A DNA stretch of 64,000 nt. Origin: Darwinimomas sp045600945 (GTDB lineage Bacteria > Bacillota > Clostridia > Lachnospirales > Lachnospiraceae). The stretch covers positions 37,323-101,322 of the forward strand of contig JAZRYX010000070.1 in the NCBI GenBank assembly GCA_045600945.1, given 5' to 3'. The translations under genes and the position numbers were made by a program. Positions 1-6,473 of the stretch are shown here, piece by piece; position 1 is the stretch's first letter; each line of letters opens with the position of its first letter. The notes beneath the pieces are model-generated. The model saw only the letters and a list, made by a program, of their open reading frames with translations. It did no database searches and was not told the DNA's origin.

Positions 1-552
1 GATGAAAACCTGGGTAAAATCGCCGATTCTTTTGTTGAATATCAAAAAATATCTCCCGAACGCACCGGTTTCAACCAGCTGCTTCTTCAAAACCAGGTAA
101 CCGGAGCGGCTTGTATATTCAATAATAAACTGCGTGATAAGTTTCTTGAACATGAAGTTCCCCGTCATGCGGCAGTTCACGATCATTGGCTCGCACTCAT
201 AGCTTCCGCATTCGGACGGATTTGGTATCTTGACCGCGCACTATATGATTATCGCCAGCACAAAAGCAATGTTCTCGGAGCGCGAAAAGCTGATATCGTA
301 AGCGAGGCATCCGAAAGAATGAGCGTGGAAGGTTCAAAGCAGGCTCATGCCGGATACGATGCTCTTTTTGCGCAGGCGCAGGAGTTTCTGGATTATTACC
401 GTGGTGACATGTCGCCGGAACAGATTGAAACCTGTGAGGCATTTATCTCCCTTCCGGGACTTTCTAAAATTGATAAGATAAAAACCATAACCAAATACGG
501 ATTCACATATAACAAAACATATCGTACATTCGGAGAGATGATTTTCATATGA
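1..552 (+). CDS. Glycosyltransferase family 2, C-terminal part (5' end outside window)
   Basis: The reading frame is open from the first base to TGA at 550-552, so only the last 183 residues are present and the start lies upstream. The visible part has VTGAACIFNN, then HDHWLALIA and a YLDRALYDYRQH segment. These match the C-terminal half of rhamnosyltransferase-like GT2 enzymes, where the D-H-W motif follows the catalytic region. The nucleotide-binding N-terminus and DXD motif cannot be seen. It overlaps the next glycosyltransferase by ATGA, so the two are translationally coupled in a surface-polysaccharide operon. The sugar specificity is unknown. Confidence 0.8.
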   Translation, partial: DENLGKIADSFVEYQKISPERTGFNQLLLQNQVTGAACIFNNKLRDKFLEHEVPRHAAVHDHWLALIASAFGRIWYLDRALYDYRQHKSNVLGARKADIVSEASERMSVEGSKQAHAGYDALFAQAQEFLDYYRGDMSPEQIETCEAFISLPGLSKIDKIKTITKYGFTYNKTYRTFGEMIFI

Positions 553-1490
553 CGCCACTTGTTTCAATCTGCATACTTACATATAACCAGAAAGAATATG
601 TCGCGCAAATGCTCGATTCGATGCTGTCACAGAAAACGGATTTCGGCTTTGAGATCCTTATTCACGACGATGCATCTACAGACGGTACTGCGGACATAAT
701 CGGAAATTATGCCAAACAATATCCCGATATTATAAAACCTCTTTTTGAAGAAGAAAATCAGTTCTCGAAATCAGCTGTCAAGAACATATCCGGGATCTAT
801 AATTTCCCGCGTGCCTCAGGTAAGTACATTGCCATGTGTGAAGGTGATGATTACTGGACTGATGACAGAAAGCTTGCTTTTCAAGTCGAGTATATGGAGT
901 CGCATCCTGACTGTACTCTCTGCTTTCACAGTGCTCATCGTATCAACATGGGCGTAATAGGAGATAAACTCATGCGCCCCTACAACAGTACTCGCAAAGT
1001 CTCTCCTGAAGAAATAATTGACAAAACATCCGGATATCCTACTGCATCACTTATGATGCGCACCGACCTTATGAAGGCACTTCCGGATTTTTACATGAAA
1101 GCTCCCATAGGAGACATCCCCATGCAGCTTACCATGGCTGCAGGCGGATACGGTTTCTATATCGACAAACCGATGTGCGCTTACCGTTATTTTGCTCCCG
1201 GTTCCTGGAGCAAAGACATGTTCAGCGGTAGTGATTATATCGATAAACAGAATCTGTATCTGAGCCAGATGCTCAGGATGTATGATTCATTCAATGAATT
1301 TACAGAGCATCGTTTCGAAAGTGCGGTTGAAAACGCAAAAAAACGCATCACCTTCGGAAATGCTGTAAATACCCGCAACTGGGACACGATATTCAGTGAT
1401 GCCAACAAGAAATTTTTCTATGAATTACCTGTTAAGGACAAAGCCTTTTTATGTCTGCAGAAAATAATGAAAAAAATAAAAGCAAAATAG
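549..1490 (+). CDS. Glycosyltransferase family 2
   Basis: 313 residues. The GT-A fold starts at once with VSICILTYNQKEYV, then ILIHDDASTDGT for nucleotide binding and an E-G-D-D-Y-W acidic motif near residue 100, as in GT2 enzymes that transfer a sugar from a nucleotide donor to a lipid-linked polysaccharide intermediate. There is no membrane helix, so it probably acts on the cytoplasmic face of the membrane. The start ATG overlaps the upstream stop as ATGA. Its 3' end overlaps the flippase by 40 bases. Donor and acceptor cannot be inferred. Confidence 0.88.
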   Translation: MTPLVSICILTYNQKEYVAQMLDSMLSQKTDFGFEILIHDDASTDGTADIIGNYAKQYPDIIKPLFEEENQFSKSAVKNISGIYNFPRASGKYIAMCEGDDYWTDDRKLAFQVEYMESHPDCTLCFHSAHRINMGVIGDKLMRPYNSTRKVSPEEIIDKTSGYPTASLMMRTDLMKALPDFYMKAPIGDIPMQLTMAAGGYGFYIDKPMCAYRYFAPGSWSKDMFSGSDYIDKQNLYLSQMLRMYDSFNEFTEHRFESAVENAKKRITFGNAVNTRNWDTIFSDANKKFFYELPVKDKAFLCLQKIMKKIKAK

Positions 1491-2902
1491 TATCCGGACT
1501 CTTATGGAAACTTCTGGAACTCGGTGGCACTCAGGGCATACAGTTTGTCGTAAGTGTCATTCTTGCGCGTATTCTTACTCCGGATGAATTCGGAACTATC
1601 GGTCTTATCACTATATTCATCACAATAGCGAACACTTTTGTCCAGTCCGGATTTGCCACATCACTTATTCAGAAAAAAGACGTGAATGACGATGACTACT
1701 CATCAGTCATGTGGGTAAGCATAGCATTTGCTTTTATAATGTACGCAATCCTCTTCTTCACTGCACCTCTTATTGCGAACTATTATGAAATTCCGGTGCT
1801 TACCTCTCTTATCAGAGTCACAGGCATCATACTTTTTCCGGGTGCGCTGGTATCTATTCAGACCTCCTACGTTGCCCGCAATATGCAGTTCAGGAAACTT
1901 TTTACCGGTTCACTCATTGCAGTCATAATTTCCGGAGCAATCGCAGTATTTATGGCAATGCGCGGTGCCGGCGTGTGGTCATTGAGCATGCAGCAGATCA
2001 TCTATTACTTCGCAATGATGGTTGTCATGCTCTTTCTCATCTCCTGGAAACCGAAGTTCGTGCTTGCGATTAACCGTGTCAAAGAATTTTTCAGTTTCGG
2101 TTGGAAGATACTCATAGCCGGTATTATCGATACGATCTGGACCAATGTTTACGGTCTTGTAATCGGAAAGAAATTTTCAACCGCAGAGCTCGGCGGATAT
2201 AACCGCGGGGATCAGTTCCCTAAACTTATTGCCACTAATCTCGGAGCAGCCGTTCAGGCCGTTATGCTTCCGGTATACTCAAAATCCCAGGATGATAAGG
2301 AAAACCTCCGGGATTTGCTCAGATCCACGGTGAAGTTTTCTTCATTTTTCCTGCTTCCCATGATGATAGGGCTCATTGCGGTGGCAAGACCTCTTATCAG
2401 CGTAGTACTTACGGATAAATGGCTGTTCTGTGTTCCGTATCTAAGGATACTCGCCGTCAGTTACGCACTTTATCCGATTCACACAGCCAATCTTCAGGCT
2501 ATCAATGCTCAGGGACGAAGCGATTTCTTCCTGAAGCTTGAGATAATAAAGAAAGTAAGCGGAATCATTTTCCTTGTTTTGGGACTTCAGTTCGGAATCA
2601 TCCCCATGCTCATACTTAAGACAGTAAATGAATTCGTATGCGCCGTAATCAATACATATCCGAATAAAAAACTTCTTGATTACGGTTTCCTGAGACAGAT
2701 AGTTGATATCCTTCCAAGTATCATATGTTCAGTACTTATGGGAATATGTGCATCTGCTATTACTCTCACCGGTCTTACCGGAGTGCTTCTTTTAGTTCTT
2801 CAGGTGGCAGTCGGAGCGGCAGCTTACCTTGTGTTCTCGCTCATCATAAACAGAGAGCTTGTCCTTAAATTCAAAGAAAGCATAGAAAGGAATTTTCGAT
2901 GA
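1451..2902 (+). CDS. Polysaccharide flippase, MOP superfamily (Wzx/WzxC-like)
   Basis: 483 residues and almost entirely hydrophobic, with about twelve to fourteen predicted membrane segments. The N-terminal block GLLWKLLELGGTQGIQF and the ILARILTPDEFGTIGL segment are typical of the oligosaccharide flippase family, which moves lipid-linked repeat units across the cytoplasmic membrane. The start at 1451 lies inside the end of the preceding glycosyltransferase, with AAGGA about 12 bases upstream. A later start would remove part of the first helix. The stop overlaps the next gene's ATG. With glycosyltransferases on both sides it is the export step of this polysaccharide locus. No polymerase is visible in the window. 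Confidence 0.88.
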   Translation: MSAENNEKNKSKIVSGLLWKLLELGGTQGIQFVVSVILARILTPDEFGTIGLITIFITIANTFVQSGFATSLIQKKDVNDDDYSSVMWVSIAFAFIMYAILFFTAPLIANYYEIPVLTSLIRVTGIILFPGALVSIQTSYVARNMQFRKLFTGSLIAVIISGAIAVFMAMRGAGVWSLSMQQIIYYFAMMVVMLFLISWKPKFVLAINRVKEFFSFGWKILIAGIIDTIWTNVYGLVIGKKFSTAELGGYNRGDQFPKLIATNLGAAVQAVMLPVYSKSQDDKENLRDLLRSTVKFSSFFLLPMMIGLIAVARPLISVVLTDKWLFCVPYLRILAVSYALYPIHTANLQAINAQGRSDFFLKLEIIKKVSGIIFLVLGLQFGIIPMLILKTVNEFVCAVINTYPNKKLLDYGFLRQIVDILPSIICSVLMGICASAITLTGLTGVLLLVLQVAVGAAAYLVFSLIINRELVLKFKESIERNFR

Positions 2903-3873
2903 ACGTAGTATTTGTTTCTAATGAATCTTATGCACCTCAACTCGGTGCAAGCATGTGTTCCGTTCTTTATAACAATCGCGCCGAAAAAACCCTCAACATT
3001 TATGTCATTTCCACGGGACTTTTGGTTAAGTCACTCGAAAGTCTGCAGATACTATGCGCTTCATACGACAGAGAGCTTACTGTACTTGATTTAGGAGATA
3101 TCTCCAACAAAATGGATTTGAGTAATTCGGCTTTTTTAAAGAAATTCGATGCGTCGATCCTTGGCAGATTTTTCCTCTGCAACCTTATTCCGGCAAATGT
3201 TGATAAAGTTCTCTATCTGGACTGTGATACCATCACTACTTCTCCGCTTCATGACTTGTATAATGAGCTTCCGGATGGTGATTACATCATGGCAGCAGTG
3301 ATGGAGCCGACAATATACAAAACCACCAAGAAAATGCTGGGCTTAACTCCTGATACTCCTTATTTCAACTCCGGTGTTCTGCTCATTGATATGGACAAAT
3401 GGAGGAAGTTTGAAGGCGATCAAAAGATGGCCGAGTGCTTTGCAGAGATTTCGGATACATCCGTATTTGCGGATCAGGATGTTCTGAACAGACTTCTGAT
3501 AGAGCATATCAAATTCGTGTCACCGAAATATAACTTCAATACAAATTACAAATACTATAAATGGAGTACTCTGACAGATATGTCGCCTTCATATAAAGCA
3601 TTTTCCGAACAGGAGTTCGAAAATGCCAAAGAAGCTCCCGTAATCATCCATTACGCAGGTGATGAAAAACCGTGGATAAAAGGAAATCTCAACCCTTACA
3701 AAGGTGAATATACAAAATACCTGTCTATGACGGAATGGAAGGACACTCCTCTTAAGGAAGGTAAGTCTGGTTTTATGTTCATGTATCATACTATGAATGT
3801 GGCAACCAAAGCCTGTCCTCCTGCACGAAAGGCCATATCAAAAATATACGAAAAGAAATTGTACAAGAAATGA
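2899..3873 (+). CDS. Glycosyltransferase family 8
   Basis: 324 residues. The GT8 signature is clear: VLYLDCDTITT around residue 105 carries the metal-binding DXD, YFNSGVLLIDMDKWR follows near 155, then ADQDVLN, and a late IIHYAGDEKPW close to residue 250. Family members are retaining galactosyl- or glucosyltransferases of lipopolysaccharide and capsule synthesis. The ATG overlaps the flippase stop and the gene in turn overlaps the next GT2 by ATGA. The basic C-terminal tail after residue 285 may bind membrane. Confidence 0.9.
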   Translation: MNVVFVSNESYAPQLGASMCSVLYNNRAEKTLNIYVISTGLLVKSLESLQILCASYDRELTVLDLGDISNKMDLSNSAFLKKFDASILGRFFLCNLIPANVDKVLYLDCDTITTSPLHDLYNELPDGDYIMAAVMEPTIYKTTKKMLGLTPDTPYFNSGVLLIDMDKWRKFEGDQKMAECFAEISDTSVFADQDVLNRLLIEHIKFVSPKYNFNTNYKYYKWSTLTDMSPSYKAFSEQEFENAKEAPVIIHYAGDEKPWIKGNLNPYKGEYTKYLSMTEWKDTPLKEGKSGFMFMYHTMNVATKACPPARKAISKIYEKKLYKK

Positions 3874-4715
3874 AAACCGCAGCCATAATCGTCAATTATA
3901 ATGACGGACCAGTCTTATATGAAAAGGTTAAAAGCATGTGTGCCTCAAAGGCAATAGATGCTGTCATTGTAGTTGATAATAAGTCTACGGACGATTCCGT
4001 CAAACCCGTAAAAGCATTTGATAAAGTAACCGTGCGATACGGAGACAGAAACGGTGGTTACGGATATGGCAACAACATCGGACTTCGTTACGCAAAAGAA
4101 GTTCTCAATGCAGACATTGCTATCATTTCAAATCCCGATACTGAAATATCGGAAGACTGCATAAATGCGATGATAGAAACATTAAAGTCGGATTCTCAAA
4201 TTGCAGCCTGCGCTCCGGTATGCCGGACTCCTGAAAGCAGGTTTGAATCTCCTGCATCTGCATGGCCTTTCCGCACATGGAGCATCGAGCTTTTTGAGCA
4301 TTGTCCTATATTAAGAAAAACCGTCAGAAAATCCGCGCACTATCCCGAAAGTATGTTTTCCCGTGGCACAAAAAATGAGGTGTTTGCGGTGCTTGGTTCA
4401 TGTCTTGCCGTTGATATCGATAAAGTCCTTGAGGTCGGCGGATATGATGACGATGTTTTCCTGTACTGCGAAGAGAATATACTCGGATATAAATTAAAAG
4501 AGCAAGGCTATAAAACCATGCTCCTTTGTAATGAATCATATACACATAACCACAAGCCTTCTGTTCCGAGTGTCGATAAAGTACATATACTTCGTGACAG
4601 CGAGCTTGTATATTTCAACAGATACCTTAAGGTGTCTCCTTTTAAAAGGCTGATTACAAAAGTTCTGTTTGCAATCGTGTCTCTTGAAACCGGTGTCTTC
4701 GGCAGATCAGAATAA
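3870..4715 (+). CDS. Glycosyltransferase family 2 (rhamnosyltransferase-like)
   Basis: 281 residues. It begins AAIIVNYNDGPVLY and has VVVDNKSTDDS followed by NGGYGYGNNIGLRYA, the arrangement seen in WbbL/RfbF-type GT2 proteins. An SNPDTEI acidic motif near residue 90 stands where the DXD is expected. It is the last gene of the plus-strand polysaccharide run. Its stop lies inside the 3' end of the convergent lipoate ligase gene, a 9-base tail-to-tail overlap with no room for a terminator between them. Confidence 0.85.
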   Translation: MKTAAIIVNYNDGPVLYEKVKSMCASKAIDAVIVVDNKSTDDSVKPVKAFDKVTVRYGDRNGGYGYGNNIGLRYAKEVLNADIAIISNPDTEISEDCINAMIETLKSDSQIAACAPVCRTPESRFESPASAWPFRTWSIELFEHCPILRKTVRKSAHYPESMFSRGTKNEVFAVLGSCLAVDIDKVLEVGGYDDDVFLYCEENILGYKLKEQGYKTMLLCNESYTHNHKPSVPSVDKVHILRDSELVYFNRYLKVSPFKRLITKVLFAIVSLETGVFGRSE

Positions 4716-5681
4716 AACTTCCAGAATCTCATCGGCCGATATCATACCGAATAAAGGCTTAAGATCAAAACCGGAAAGCACTTTTACAAGTGCTTCTTTT
4801 TTATATTCACATCCCTTCAGTGCGTCCTCAAGCGCGGTAAGAGGTTCCAGACTCATGAAATCACCGAAAAATCTTATGTTCGTTATACATCCATGCTCAA
4901 GTGATATATCTGCTTCCACCGTCCCACCGGGAAATCTCTTTTTATTTGAAATATCCGATGTTAATGATTTTCCGTAGTTCCACTCCCAGGTCGAGTACTT
5001 ATCTTCTTCGAGTTTTTTGGCTTTCTTAAGTTCATCCTCCGTAAGACTTATTATCTCCAGATCTCCTCTGCTGAGTTCCTGCTTAAGATAATCCCAAAAC
5101 TCACCTAAAGTCATATCCGGCAGATACTCGGAGATATTGGCTATCCTCGAACGCACGGATTTAACTCCCTTTGCCTTAATCTTTTCGGGATCGACGCTCA
5201 ATACATCATTGGCCATGTCCAGATTCTCGGAAAAAAGCAGCGTTCCATGATGTAGTATGCGTCCGTTCAGATGTCTCTGGGCTATACCGCTGACCTTTCT
5301 GCCATCAACAAGGATGTCATTTCTGCCTGATGCTTCTGCCTTCAGACCGAGTTTCTTAAGTGCAGCTACGACAGGTCCCGTGAACTTCTCAAATGCCGTC
5401 TTATCACTGTCATTTTCGTCCGTAATAAAAGAATAGTTCAGGTTGCCGAGATCATGATAAACAGCGCCTCCTCCAGTCATACGGCGCACTACATTTACAT
5501 GGAACTTTTCCACCTGCTGTCTGTTAATCTCTGCATCGGTATTCTGGTTCTGGCCTATGACGATGGTATTATCATTCTGCCAGAGCATCAGATAATCTCC
5601 GTCTTTCCGGTCTGTAAGAACTACTTCCTCACAGGCAAGGTTATAATATGGATTTGTTGATTTTGTCTCAAGATATTTCAT
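4707..5681 (-). CDS. lplA: Lipoate-protein ligase A
   Basis: 324 residues, the usual length for LplA with its C-terminal accessory domain. It activates free lipoate with ATP and attaches it to lysine of 2-oxoacid dehydrogenase E2 or glycine-cleavage H proteins. Family motifs are present: VRRMTGGGAVYHDLGNLNYSF-type block (residues about 65-85), then GRNDILVDGRKVSGIAQR with the lysine that binds the carboxylate. The start at 5681 fits the family N-terminus (KYLETKSTNPYYNLACEE). No Shine-Dalgarno sequence precedes it and the -10 box is only a few bases away, so it may be leaderless. No lipoylated enzyme is encoded in the window. Confidence 0.92.
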   Translation of the reverse strand: MKYLETKSTNPYYNLACEEVVLTDRKDGDYLMLWQNDNTIVIGQNQNTDAEINRQQVEKFHVNVVRRMTGGGAVYHDLGNLNYSFITDENDSDKTAFEKFTGPVVAALKKLGLKAEASGRNDILVDGRKVSGIAQRHLNGRILHHGTLLFSENLDMANDVLSVDPEKIKAKGVKSVRSRIANISEYLPDMTLGEFWDYLKQELSRGDLEIISLTEDELKKAKKLEEDKYSTWEWNYGKSLTSDISNKKRFPGGTVEADISLEHGCITNIRFFGDFMSLEPLTALEDALKGCEYKKEALVKVLSGFDLKPLFGMISADEILEVLF

Positions 5682-5687
5682 GCCTAT

Positions 5688-5715
5688 ATTATAATATCTT
5701 TATTTTTTTGTTCAA
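5688..5715 (-). promoter_or_regulatory. Promoter of lplA, probably leaderless
   Basis: Reading the minus strand: -35 TTGAAC (5715-5710), 16-base spacer, -10 TATAAT (5693-5688). A start site about seven bases downstream falls on or next to the A of the ATG at 5681. No ribosome-binding site fits in between. Confidence 0.6.
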
Positions 5716-5724
5716 CCTATATAC

Positions 5725-5754
5725 TTGCCTTTTTTGCCTCTATCAAGTATCATA
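5725..5754 (+). promoter_or_regulatory. Candidate promoter for the tRNA-Gln/SRP RNA unit
   Basis: TTGCCT (5725-5730), an 18-base gap and TATCAT (5749-5754), or CATAAT two bases later, stand about 18 bases before tRNA-Gln. The boxes are imperfect, but no better promoter lies between the lplA promoter and the tRNA. Confidence 0.35.
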
Positions 5755-5771
5755 ATATGGTCAACAGACAC

Positions 5772-5843
5772 AGGGTTGTCGCCAAGCGGTAAGGCAAAGG
5801 ACTTTGACTCCTTTATTCGTGGGTTCGAATCCCGCCAGCCCTG
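5772..5843 (+). tRNA. tRNA-Gln (UUG)
   Basis: 72 bases folding into a full cloverleaf. The acceptor stem is AGGGTTG with CAGCCCT. The anticodon loop ACTTTGACT gives TTG. The T arm is GTGGG-TTCGAAT-CCCGC. The discriminator is G at 5843 and CCA is not encoded. SRP RNA begins one or two bases later, so the two are probably cut from one transcript. Confidence 0.95.
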
Positions 5844-5844
5844 C

Positions 5845-5963
5845 GCTCATTGCTCGGTGTGGCCTTCGCGCGGCGAGAGGCTTTGAACCGTGTCAGGGCA
5901 GAAATGCAGCAGCACTAAGAAGTATCTTTCGGGTGATGCGAACAAGCCCCCGAGTATATGAGT
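5845..5963 (+). ncRNA. ffs: Signal recognition particle RNA, small bacterial (4.5S) type
   Basis: The conserved helix 8 is at about 5895-5925: TCAGG on the 5' side and AGCAG on the 3' side form the symmetric internal loop that binds Ffh. They close on a GCA/TGC stem capped by a GAAA tetraloop, followed by CACTAAG as in other Gram-positive SRP RNAs. The ends pair (CTCAT 5846-5850 with ATGAG 5958-5962, then TGCTCGG with CCGAGTA), and GGC-TTCGC pairs with GCGAA-GCC inside. That gives a rod of about 118 bases without an Alu domain. It starts right after tRNA-Gln and has no promoter of its own. The exact ends are inferred from pairing. Confidence 0.85.
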
Positions 5964-5964
5964 A

Positions 5965-5994
5965 TTGACAATCCTTTGGCAATTGCAGTATAAT
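5965..5994 (+). promoter_or_regulatory. Consensus promoter of the tRNA-Gly/Arg/His unit
   Basis: Perfect TTGACA (5965-5970) and perfect TATAAT (5989-5994) with an 18-base spacer, 23 bases before tRNA-Gly. The -35 box begins immediately after the end of SRP RNA. Confidence 0.8.
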
Positions 5995-6017
5995 CTTGCT
6001 GTTGCCCCTAGGGGTAC

Positions 6018-6088
6018 GCAGGTGTAGTTCAGTGGTAGAATGTCAGCCTTCCAAGCTGAATATGTGGGTTCGATTCCCATCACCTGCT
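6018..6088 (+). tRNA. tRNA-Gly (UCC)
   Basis: 71 bases. The acceptor stem is GCAGGTG with CACCTGC and the discriminator is T. The anticodon stem TCAGC/GCTGA encloses CTTCCAA, giving anticodon TCC. The T loop is TTCGATT. CCA is not encoded. First gene after the consensus promoter. Confidence 0.95.
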
Positions 6089-6098
6089 CGAGTGACGA

Positions 6099-6221
6099 GA
6101 AGTGCACGGCTGAGGTTCAAATCAGTTGCAAGCTCGCTTGCAATACTGATTTGGAGCGAAGACGGGTACGGCGACCGCCGTGCATCGAGAAACGCTCCGC
6201 GTTTCGAGATGCGGGCACTTC
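6099..6221 (+). other. Highly structured spacer between tRNA-Gly and tRNA-Arg
   Basis: Non-coding, with nested inverted repeats. GAAGTGC (6099-6105) pairs with GCACTTC (6215-6221), or alternatively TGCACGGC (6103-6110) pairs with GCCGTGCA (6177-6184). One hairpin is AAATCAGT/ACTGATTT plus TTGCAAG-type inner stem (6119-6152). Another is GCATC-GA-GAAACG with CGTTTC-GA-GATGC (6182-6212), containing a tandem G-A mismatch. The folding is too regular for plain spacer, but it matches no RNA family I recognise. It may be a processing element or an unknown RNA. A second small hairpin (6225-6238) precedes tRNA-Arg. Confidence 0.5.
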
Positions 6222-6259
6222 ATAAATCACACAGTGATTTTAATCACTTTTAAGCACGT

Positions 6260-6333
6260 GAGCTTGTAGCTCAGCTGGATAGAGCAACGGCCTTCTAAGC
6301 CGTGTGTCGGGGGTTCGAATCCCTTCAGGCTCG
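6260..6333 (+). tRNA. tRNA-Arg (UCU)
   Basis: 74 bases. Acceptor GAGCTTG with CAGGCTC, discriminator G. The anticodon stem ACGGC/GCCGT encloses CTTCTAA, giving anticodon TCT. The T arm is GGGGG-TTCGAAT-CCCTT with one weak pair. CCA is not encoded. No promoter of its own is visible. Confidence 0.93.
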
Positions 6334-6340
6334 TGCTTAT

Positions 6341-6415
6341 GGTGCCTGTGGCGCAGTTGGCTAGCGTGCCAGATTGTGGCTCTGGAGGCCAAGGGTTCGA
6401 GTCCCTTTAGGCACC
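6341..6415 (+). tRNA. tRNA-His (GUG)
   Basis: 75 bases including an encoded G at position -1 (6341) that pairs with C73 (6415), the histidine identity pair. The anticodon loop TTGTGGC gives GTG. The T arm is AAGGG-TTCGAGT-CCCTT. It lies seven bases after tRNA-Arg and is followed directly by the terminator. Confidence 0.94.
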
Positions 6416-6417
6416 CT

Positions 6418-6455
6418 AAAAAAAGAGGTCAGCACACTTGTGTGACCTCTTTTTT
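6418..6455. terminator. Bidirectional terminator
   Basis: AAAAGAGGTCA pairs with TGACCTCTTTT around a short CACA/TGTG inner stem, with a T run on the plus strand and an A run at the start that serves the minus strand. It ends the tRNA unit and, on the other strand, the histidine kinase gene that stops at 6474. Confidence 0.88.
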
Positions 6456-6473
6456 AGTTCTCTATTTATTAAA

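Noticed and set aside
5847..6253. Open frames of about 85 codons on both strands over the tRNA/SRP region
   Set aside because: They run through tRNA and SRP RNA genes and have no ribosome site, so they are chance frames.
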